In this document: piece by piece, positions 57,597 to 64,000 of the stretch | Layout of the letters: every line of letters starts with the position of its first letter | How positions within the stretch are numbered: the stretch's first letter is position 1 | Assembly: GCA_002449765.1 (NCBI GenBank) | Contig: DJXN01000012.1 | Coordinates: forward strand, 186,001-250,000 | Length of the DNA: 64,000 nucleotides | Source of the DNA: Fibrobacter sp. UBA7003 | GTDB lineage: Bacteria > Fibrobacterota > Fibrobacteria > Fibrobacterales > Fibrobacteraceae | Direction: 5' to 3' | The notes under the pieces: generated by a model | What the model saw: the letters and a program-made list of their open reading frames with translations, nothing else | Databases searched by the model: none | What the model was told of the DNA's origin: nothing | Program-made: the position numbers and the translations under genes

Positions 57597-57769
57597 GGTA
57601 AAAAACGACAAAAAATGGGCGTTCCCCGGCTCGTTTACCCTCGCCGGGTCGGGCTATACTCGCTTCGCTCCCGGAGCCTTGCTTTGCGTCATGGCGGACT
57701 CGATCCGCCATCTAGAACCAAATAGCGCAAGTCTCCGCCCTTACGGGTCACTATCCCTAACGCAAAAAG

Positions 57770-58531
57770 CTACGAAACTGTCGTTTTTGCGGCATCTTTT
57801 TTTATTTGCTCTAAAACAGATCCTATCAACGTATTTATCTCTCGTTTTTCGTCTTCAGTAAGCATTGTAGAAACAATATCGTCAATGGTTTTCTTGCCTA
57901 TTTTACGATTGTAGCGATCAGTTTTACTCAACAACACTATTAATTCTTTTTTTATACCATCGGCATATTCATCTATGGCTTTTGTGGTCAAAGAAGATTG
58001 CATGTTGCTTATAAGATTGCGCAAGACGTCTTCCTTTTCGATACCGGTAAATTCAACTTCTTTTAAATAATCCGAAAGTAAATTTAAAAGACTTTTAACA
58101 TCATTTTTTCCCCTTAAGTAATATGCGTCAACAGGCAAAACTATTGACAGTTTATCAAGCATAGACTTGTAGTCGTTCTCTAACTCTTTTAATTTCTCAA
58201 AAGAATATTTCTGAGAAAGAGGTACAATTGTATTTTTCAATTGAGGATAGAATTGTTTTTTTATGCTTTCGATTGAATCGTCATCCATCTTAGGGAAGAT
58301 TTTCCTTATTTCTTGAAGGTAATAATCTACATAAGCATCTATCATCTTTTCGAAATTTAGACGATTAACTAGAAAGAAAACCTCTAGAAGGTAGTGTATC
58401 GATTCGTTTATTATTTTGGTTTCTTCGGATTTGCGATTCTTATAGTGAAGCAGATGCGTGGAAATGCCGCCTATTAGTGTGCCCAATATTGTCCCACAAA
58501 TACCAATCAACGCAACAATAATTCCTGACAT
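57770..58531 (-). CDS. Unknown protein with N-terminal membrane segment, in the restriction locus
   Basis: I do not recognise a family. The 253-residue product has one glycine-rich membrane segment (about residues 4-26, IIVALIGICGTILGTLIGGI), then a long charged region rich in Lys, Glu, Leu and Ile, predicted mostly helical. It starts 12 bases after the hsdR stop and is the last gene of the minus-strand restriction locus. Its AT-rich codon use differs from the sulfur and cell-wall genes. It could be an accessory defence component or an unrelated passenger. Confidence 0.7.
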   Translation of the reverse strand: MSGIIVALIGICGTILGTLIGGISTHLLHYKNRKSEETKIINESIHYLLEVFFLVNRLNFEKMIDAYVDYYLQEIRKIFPKMDDDSIESIKKQFYPQLKNTIVPLSQKYSFEKLKELENDYKSMLDKLSIVLPVDAYYLRGKNDVKSLLNLLSDYLKEVEFTGIEKEDVLRNLISNMQSSLTTKAIDEYADGIKKELIVLLSKTDRYNRKIGKKTIDDIVSTMLTEDEKREINTLIGSVLEQIKKDAAKTTVS

Positions 58532-58543
58532 GCGACGCCTCCT

Positions 58544-61500
58544 TTACCCCTTTGTAGTATAATCTTTTTTTCCTTTGTTCTTTTCCGCGGCCATCGGCAT
58601 ATCGCCAAACTCATCTTTCTGCTTCGGCATTTTATAAATGCGCCCTGCGACATCCTCATTAGCCGTAGCATTCACCGCTTCATCCGCTTCTTTGGCTTTC
58701 TTCTTTAGGCTCTTGTAAATCTCGCCCATGAATATGCCGAGAACTTCTTTCTTGATTTCATTATTGTTCAAGAGCAGCGAGAAGAAACTTTCGTTCTGAT
58801 CGAGACCTTCAATCAACGCATCATCGATGTTGTCGTAGAACGGGAAAGCGAAATCCTTTTCCGTGTTGGATGCCGCACTCTTCTTGAGGTTCTCGTTTTT
58901 CATCATGATGTCGCGAATCTGCAAAGCGGCCTTCACGGCAACGTCGGTATCAAACGCAGTTCCGTTCTTGCTGTTGATTTCTGCGATAATCTCGGACAGT
59001 TTCTGCTTCTTGTCTTCGGTGAGGCCGAATTTTTCGGCAATAGGCAATTTCAGGAACGGTTTAGAAACTAAATTCGGGGCCTTATGTTCTTCATCCTTTT
59101 TCTGGACAAAGTTCCCTATCTTGATTTTCCCCTTCAGCGAGAAACCGTTACCCGCTTGGCGGATATCTAGGTATGCAAGCAAAGCGACAATGAAATTGTA
59201 TTTCTTGTGCAAGTCAACATCGCTGAAATTCGTCACCTGAATCATGAATTCATAGAAACGCACGAAACTGCGCAACAGCGCGACAAATTCCAGCTGTTCT
59301 TCGAGTTCATACTTGTCAACGAATTTCTGCGCACGCACAAGCAGGCTGTTGATTTCAGCCTTCTTCTTGTCCATCAACCCCTTGTACATCCACTCGTTAA
59401 ATTTCATTACGTCATCGTAATCGATAATGCCATAGGCATCAATCTTCTTTTCGAGTTCGTAGATATTTCTTGGGTTTACCGAGTTGGCAAGGAATGTCGA
59501 GGTGTAATACGGAGCAAACGCCGCCTTCATATCTTCGTAATCGTTCTTAAAGTCGAGAATAAAGGTCTGCTTTTTATACGGGGCGCAAATGCGGTTGAGT
59601 CTCGAAAGTGTCTGCACGGCGTTGACTCCGCGCAATTTCTTGAGGATGTACATTGCGCAAAGTTTCTTCTGGTCAAAACCCGTTTGGTACTTGTTCGCCA
59701 CAAGCAGCACCTGATATCCGTCCTTGTCGAATTTTTCAGGCAACTTGTCTTCGGAAAAACCGTTCATCTTGGCTTCGGTGTATTCCACATCGTCCAACTT
59801 CACCTTGCCCGAGAATGCGACAAGCGCCTTGATATCGCTATAGCCCCTCTTGCTCAGGTATTCGTCAAAAGCCAATCGGTACTTGACCGCTTCCGGGCGC
59901 GAACCCGTAATGACCATCGCCTTGGCATTGCCGTCCAGTTCGGCCATCACGATAGATCGGAAATGTTCCACAATCACTTCAATACGCTGGGCGATATTGG
60001 TATCGTGCAGTTCCGCCGCACGGGCAATCTGGCGTTTCGCCTTTTTGGTTTCCAGGGTCGGGTCATCCTGAATAGCCTTGTTGACCTGGTAGAACGTCTT
60101 ATAGGTGATGTAGTTCTGCAATACGTCCAGAATAAAGCCTTCTTCAATCGCCTGCTTCATTGAGTATGTATGGAACGCTTCGCTGTGGCCATCTTTGTTG
60201 ATGCGCCCGAACAGCTGCAACGTCGTGGGCTTGGGAGTCGCCGTAAACGCGAAAAACGACACGTTATCCTGTTTGCCGTTCCTGTTGATTTCATCGACAA
60301 TGGAATCTTCTACGTCGATTTCATCTTCGCCGTCGGCCGCAGAACCCGCCGAAGCCCCCTTGCCGAGAGCCTTGGTAATGGCAGCCATATTTTTGCCCGC
60401 AGTAGAGGAATGTGCCTCGTCGATAATGACGGCGAAAGTCTTCCCCTTGAGCGAGGCGACCGAATCTACAATGTAGGGGAATTTCTGGATTGTCGTCGCA
60501 ATAATCTTCGTGTTTCCTTCGAGCGCCTTGCGCAAATCGTCCGAAGTACAGTCGTCCTTCATGGGCTTGAAAAGCCCGGACTTGTGCTCGATTCCGCTGA
60601 TAGCCGCCTGCAACTGTCTATCGACCACCACGCGGTCAGTCACCACCACCACGTTGTCAAAAATCTGCTTGTCGTCACTGTCGTGCAGCGAAGAGAACCT
60701 GTGCGAAAGCCACGCGATGGTATTTGTCTTGCCACTACCCGCGCTATGCTGAATCAGGTAATTGAACGCAGACCTGTTTTCGCCCACATCGGCAAGGATC
60801 TTTCTCAGGCAATCCAACTGATGGTATCGCGGGAATATGACTGTTTCCTTCTTCGTCTTTTTTCCGGTCTCGCTATCCACCTTATCTTCGACCTGGATAA
60901 AGATGTAGCGCGAAATCAAGTCGAGAATCGTATCCTTGGTCAGGATATCTTCCCACATGTAGTGCACGGGGTATTCGTCTTCGCAAACGGGGTTCCCCTT
61001 GCCAGCGTCCACTCCGTTGCCATCGCCCATATTGAACGGCAAGAAGGTTGTCGTTTCGCCTTCGAGCCGTGTCGTCATATAGACTTCGTTCAGGTCCATC
61101 GCGAAGTTCACCAGAACGCCCGACTTGAACAAGAAAAGCCGCGTCTTGGGGTTGCGTTCCGTGCGATATTGTTCAATGGCATGCGAATAATTTTGCCCCT
61201 GCGGATTGGACTTGAGTTCAAGCGACATGATGGCAATCCCGTTCAGGAATATCACCAGGTCAATGCGTTCCTTGTCGCTCGCCTCGACTTCTTCGGCCAC
61301 CGAGAAAATATTTTCCTGGAACTTCTTCAAAAGTTCCGGATTGAAACCCGTAGCGGGTTTGCTATACATCAAGTCCAGGTGCTGGTTCGCAATGTCGAAA
61401 CCGTGCTTGAGGGTCGCAATCAGGCTGCCGTCCTTTTGGGTCACCTCGCGGTTGAAGCAGTTGAACAGCGTCTCCTCGAAATCGCCCTTGAACATCTTGC

Positions 61501-61678
61501 GGAGCATTTCGACTTTCTTGGGCTGCGTCTTGGTCAAAAACTCCACGAGCAGTTCGCCATCTATCGCAAAGCGGCGATCGAAGTTCTCATTCGTGCGCAC
61601 ACGGTAGCCGTTATGCTCTTTCAGGTAATTGAGGATTCCGCGCTGATAATCGTAACGTTCATTGATAGAGAACTTCAT
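58544..61678 (-). CDS. hsdR: Type I restriction enzyme R subunit HsdR
   Basis: HsdR provides ATP-driven DNA translocation and cleavage for a type I restriction-modification complex. The 1044-residue product has an N-terminal PD-(D/E)xK nuclease (D140 in ERIDLVIF; E154-L-K156), helicase motif I (HSAGSGKTNTIAWLS, about residues 310-325), motif II (VIIDEAHSS), VSFFAFTATPKP (motif III), and the late motifs LVANKYQTGFD and LSRLNRICAPYKKQ. The C-terminal part (about 800-1044) is the helical specificity-contact region. It overlaps the DUF234 ATPase stop by ATGA. hsdM must lie beyond the right edge. Confidence 0.95.
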   Translation of the reverse strand: MKFSINERYDYQRGILNYLKEHNGYRVRTNENFDRRFAIDGELLVEFLTKTQPKKVEMLRKMFKGDFEETLFNCFNREVTQKDGSLIATLKHGFDIANQHLDLMYSKPATGFNPELLKKFQENIFSVAEEVEASDKERIDLVIFLNGIAIMSLELKSNPQGQNYSHAIEQYRTERNPKTRLFLFKSGVLVNFAMDLNEVYMTTRLEGETTTFLPFNMGDGNGVDAGKGNPVCEDEYPVHYMWEDILTKDTILDLISRYIFIQVEDKVDSETGKKTKKETVIFPRYHQLDCLRKILADVGENRSAFNYLIQHSAGSGKTNTIAWLSHRFSSLHDSDDKQIFDNVVVVTDRVVVDRQLQAAISGIEHKSGLFKPMKDDCTSDDLRKALEGNTKIIATTIQKFPYIVDSVASLKGKTFAVIIDEAHSSTAGKNMAAITKALGKGASAGSAADGEDEIDVEDSIVDEINRNGKQDNVSFFAFTATPKPTTLQLFGRINKDGHSEAFHTYSMKQAIEEGFILDVLQNYITYKTFYQVNKAIQDDPTLETKKAKRQIARAAELHDTNIAQRIEVIVEHFRSIVMAELDGNAKAMVITGSRPEAVKYRLAFDEYLSKRGYSDIKALVAFSGKVKLDDVEYTEAKMNGFSEDKLPEKFDKDGYQVLLVANKYQTGFDQKKLCAMYILKKLRGVNAVQTLSRLNRICAPYKKQTFILDFKNDYEDMKAAFAPYYTSTFLANSVNPRNIYELEKKIDAYGIIDYDDVMKFNEWMYKGLMDKKKAEINSLLVRAQKFVDKYELEEQLEFVALLRSFVRFYEFMIQVTNFSDVDLHKKYNFIVALLAYLDIRQAGNGFSLKGKIKIGNFVQKKDEEHKAPNLVSKPFLKLPIAEKFGLTEDKKQKLSEIIAEINSKNGTAFDTDVAVKAALQIRDIMMKNENLKKSAASNTEKDFAFPFYDNIDDALIEGLDQNESFFSLLLNNNEIKKEVLGIFMGEIYKSLKKKAKEADEAVNATANEDVAGRIYKMPKQKDEFGDMPMAAEKNKGKKDYTTKG

Positions 61679-63123
61679 AGCGTATTCCCCCTGAACAAAT
61701 CTTCCATTGTGATTTCTTGTTGTGCAACGCTGCTGTTTGCGCCTTCGGCAACACCGTAGGTAGTCACCATTGTTGGTACGACGGCATACTTAGTTTTCGT
61801 CTTGGTTCGGAACAATTCAGCCCTGTCGCGAATGAAGTCGGCGTAATCTGCAGATACCTGATATTTGCCCAAAGCGAACTTCATTTCGCACAGGTTTATC
61901 GCCCTGTCCGCCCTCGAAATGACCATGTCAATCTGGGCTCCCTTTTCAGAATCGTTTTTGGGAACGTATCTCCAAGCGGAAACTTCCGTCGCTATGCCGG
62001 CAATGCCCAGTTTCTGCTTTATGGCATCGACATGAGTCATGCAGACTAGTTCAAAAGTCTGCCCCTGCCAACTTTCTACGCTATGCGAGTTGAAGTGCTT
62101 GCTCCACCATTGTTCATCAAGGGAGTTATTCGCCTGCACATACTTGAAATAAAAGAGCGTATAAAAATCAGACAACCGGTAGATGGCGTCCTTGACCTTG
62201 TTGCCGAGCTGACTATAACGCAAAACGAAATCGCATCGTTCAAGGTTTTTCAGCACAACTGTCAACATTTTTCCATCGAAATGGACCTGTTTCCCTATTT
62301 CAGAACGAGTCATGCCCTCTTTGTGATTGGCAAGCAATTGCACCACTTGTATATAGTATTCCGCATGGGAGAATAACGCATTGTAGAGTTCGTCAAATTC
62401 TATTTTCAGCAAAGCGTTCTTGCGGAAAAAAAGACGGTCGATGTTCTGGACAAGGCTCAAGCGGGTGTCCAGCAGACTCCAGTAAAACGGGACTCCGCCC
62501 AAAATCATGTATGCCTGGAGAATCTGGTATCTATCCCATGCACACCTTCTGGCTCGGAGATATTGTTCCGACTCGTAAAGCGTAAAGGGGCTCAGATAGA
62601 TGCTGTTCGTAATGCGGCAATGCAACCCGCCCTGGTTCTCGACGAGCTTATCGATCATCCAGCTGGTCGCACTGCCCGTTGCAACAAACAAAATGTCTTT
62701 GCGGCGGGCGGCCCAACCATTCCAAAAGTTTTCGAACTCTTCGACAAAATCCGATTTTGGGGTGTCAATCCACGGCATTTCATCAAAAAAGATGACTTTC
62801 TTATGGTCGCTGGATTGCGACTCGATCCATCCGGTTAACGAATCGAATGCTTCGGACCAATCGGCAAACTCTGGCAATTTTGGCAAACGCGCGTAATGCT
62901 TGATGGCCTTTGCAAAGTTTCGCAACTGCTTTTTTACGGGCAGGTTATGACCACCGACAAAAGAAAAGTCGTATTGACGGTTAAAGAACTCTTCTACAAG
63001 GAAGGTTTTGCCTACGCGGCGACGGCCATAAACAACAACGAACTCCGACTGGTCACTTTTTAAGCAACGGTCGAGTTCCCCTATTTCGCGGTTTCTTCCA
63101 ATCAGGTTCATCGGCATCCCCAT
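61675..63123 (-). CDS. AAA-family ATPase with DUF234-type C-terminus
   Basis: The 482-residue product belongs to the archaeal-type ATPase/DUF234 group: Walker A GRRRVGKTF (about residues 33-41), Walker B KVIFFDEMPWID (about 109-120), sensor VATGSATSWM, a winged-helix middle (MTRSEIGKQVHF), and a C-terminal nuclease-like DUF234 region with AQIDMVISRADRAINLCEMKF (D-x10-E-x-K pattern). These proteins are common, often mobile, and of unknown role, perhaps toxin-like or defensive. It is inserted between hsdS and hsdR and overlaps hsdR by four bases. The repeats at 63128-63260 precede it. Confidence 0.82.
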   Translation of the reverse strand: MGMPMNLIGRNREIGELDRCLKSDQSEFVVVYGRRRVGKTFLVEEFFNRQYDFSFVGGHNLPVKKQLRNFAKAIKHYARLPKLPEFADWSEAFDSLTGWIESQSSDHKKVIFFDEMPWIDTPKSDFVEEFENFWNGWAARRKDILFVATGSATSWMIDKLVENQGGLHCRITNSIYLSPFTLYESEQYLRARRCAWDRYQILQAYMILGGVPFYWSLLDTRLSLVQNIDRLFFRKNALLKIEFDELYNALFSHAEYYIQVVQLLANHKEGMTRSEIGKQVHFDGKMLTVVLKNLERCDFVLRYSQLGNKVKDAIYRLSDFYTLFYFKYVQANNSLDEQWWSKHFNSHSVESWQGQTFELVCMTHVDAIKQKLGIAGIATEVSAWRYVPKNDSEKGAQIDMVISRADRAINLCEMKFALGKYQVSADYADFIRDRAELFRTKTKTKYAVVPTMVTTYGVAEGANSSVAQQEITMEDLFRGNTL

Positions 63124-63127
63124 GCTG

Positions 63128-63260
63128 TTTCCCTAAATATACTCAAAAATCGGACCAATAGTTTCCCAAAAGTGATATTTTTTACGAGATTTGGGAAAAT
63201 ATATGCTAAAAACTACGGATAATTTCCCAAATCTGCAAATTTTTATGAGATTTTGGAAAT
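63128..63260. promoter_or_regulatory. TTTGGGAAA repeat array before the DUF234 ATPase gene
   Basis: The motif TTTGGGAAA, or its complement, occurs at about 63162-63170, 63190-63198 and 63223-63231, with partial copies at 63128-63136 and 63251-63259. On the minus strand two copies are followed by a TTTTTrG..TATATTT segment. The array covers the whole gap between hsdS and the ATPase gene and looks like an operator/promoter region. Confidence 0.6.
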
Positions 63261-63270
63261 CTTGCTATTT

Positions 63271-64000
63271 CTAGGAAACTTCCTTTTTGCCGGTGACGTA
63301 TTCGAAGATGAGGGATTTCTTGTATTCGTCCAGGGTTTCGAGCTGACGCTGCTTATCGGCGATGGTCGCATCGATCTCGGAACATTTTTCGTCAAGATAG
63401 TCGGCGATAGCCTTCTGTTCTTCGTCATCTGTACAAAAAGGAACGGCCATATTTCCAAAATCAAAACCCGTCAACTGATTTATTGTTGAAGTAAAAAAAG
63501 ATCCAAGATAATACGAAAAGATTCCTGAATTTAATATGTAATAAATGTATTTCGGATATTTAGTTCTAAAAATCATCATAAAAGCACCATAGGTAATACG
63601 CCCATTACCAATGTCTTCAATAATTGCGTTTTTACCAATAAGTTTTCGGCTTCCATTCCTTGAACAAATGAGGATGTCACCCTTTTGAACAATCAATTCA
63701 TGCGGGATTCGACAAGAAACAAAAACATTGTCTTCGAAAGATAACTTACCATCTTTTATATTAGAAGACCGTAATACTAAATATCCCTCATCAGAATCGC
63801 AGATATCCGTAGGGGAATAAGTCAAGCCATTTCTTACTTTCCCAAGTTCTTTTAAACGTCGGGTAACCCACCCTTCGGGAATTTTGCCGATCCATTCGAT
63901 GCCGCTGTCTTTTAATTTGGCTTTAGGATTGAGACCTTTGGTAACGGCTTCGGTAATGACCGATTTCTTGTAGTCGTTCAAAATGTCAATCTGCTTCTGA
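63271..64000 (-). CDS. hsdS: Type I restriction enzyme S subunit HsdS, C-terminal part (cut by window edge)
   Basis: HsdS selects the DNA target of the type I complex. About 243 residues are visible: the end of the central conserved helix (QKQIDILNDYKKSVITEAV), the second target-recognition domain (about 65 residues onwards, IPEGWVTRRLKELGKVRNG) and the final conserved coiled-coil (EEQKAIADYLDEKCSEIDA, KQRQLETLDEYKKSLIFEYV). The frame stays open through position 64000, so the first target domain is outside. It is the first visible gene of the restriction locus, which reads towards hsdR. Confidence 0.92.
   Translation of the reverse strand, partial: QKQIDILNDYKKSVITEAVTKGLNPKAKLKDSGIEWIGKIPEGWVTRRLKELGKVRNGLTYSPTDICDSDEGYLVLRSSNIKDGKLSFEDNVFVSCRIPHELIVQKGDILICSRNGSRKLIGKNAIIEDIGNGRITYGAFMMIFRTKYPKYIYYILNSGIFSYYLGSFFTSTINQLTGFDFGNMAVPFCTDDEEQKAIADYLDEKCSEIDATIADKQRQLETLDEYKKSLIFEYVTGKKEVS

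Noticed and set aside
57553..57861. 102-codon plus-strand frame after the HD gene
   Set aside because: It overlaps the end of the 57770 gene, has no ribosome site, and its N-terminus is only the translation of the TGTCGG repeats.

Overview
The window reads as a chromosomal segment of a Fibrobacter species or close relative. Two lipoproteins carry the Fibrobacter-specific FISUMP domain, a secreted GH8 hydrolase has a type IX-like C-terminal tail, and several promoters fit the TAnnTTTG form known from the FCB group. Gene density is very high; no stretch longer than about 240 bases lacks a gene.

Layout. 1-11733 (minus): the division and cell-wall cluster mraZ-rsmH-ftsL-ftsI-murE-murF-ftsW-murG-murC-ftsQ-ftsA (ftsA cut by the left edge). 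mraY and murD are absent from their usual places. 11921-18692: a FISUMP lipoprotein, a thioredoxin-reductase-like protein, a cytoplasmic GH8 enzyme, a MORN_2/FISUMP lipoprotein, argJ, greA and holA. 18847-24787 (minus): a type IV pilus assembly operon pilM-N-O-P-Q with a mosaic PilP, behind a near-consensus promoter. 24909-28642 (minus): pyrR-pyrB-pyrC' (dihydroorotase-like, metal site lost) and a membrane PilZ protein. 28749-33977: cyclophilin, tRNA-Ala(GGC), M23 peptidase, DUF2334 deacetylase, uppP and a zinc-ribbon membrane protein. 34144-36579: htpG behind a sigma-54-like promoter, flanked by two paralogous membrane proteins. 36689-40281: a zinc-uptake operon (zur, a small His/Cys-rich membrane protein, znuA, znuC, znuB) ending in a small ORF that joins a signal peptide to a copy of the HtpG C-terminus. 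40514-43839: a DUF1846 protein and a secreted GH8 enzyme.

The most notable region is 44045-56818, a sulfur-metabolism superlocus. It encodes a sulfate ABC transporter (cysT, cysW, cysA), a MetY-like sulfhydrylase, a small siroheme/Fe-S sulfite reductase, two JAMM proteases, a MoaD-MoeB-rhodanese fusion, a family 2A encapsulin with its cysteine desulfurase cargo, serine acetyltransferase, a TusA-like protein, a ThiS-like sulfur carrier and a ThiF/MoeB activating enzyme. The parts match the protein-thiocarboxylate (HcyS/HcyF/HcyD/Sir/MetY) route to homocysteine known from Wolinella, here placed next to an encapsulin sulfur compartment. Four transcription units in it share a strongly conserved promoter/operator of about 75 bp, so they probably form one regulon. 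Both sulfur carriers have residues after the Gly-Gly motif, which suggests that the JAMM proteases must trim them before use.

56962-64000: an HD-domain protein, a short repeat-rich junction, then a more AT-rich type I restriction locus on the minus strand (hsdS cut by the right edge, a DUF234-type ATPase, hsdR and an unknown membrane-anchored protein), probably horizontally acquired.
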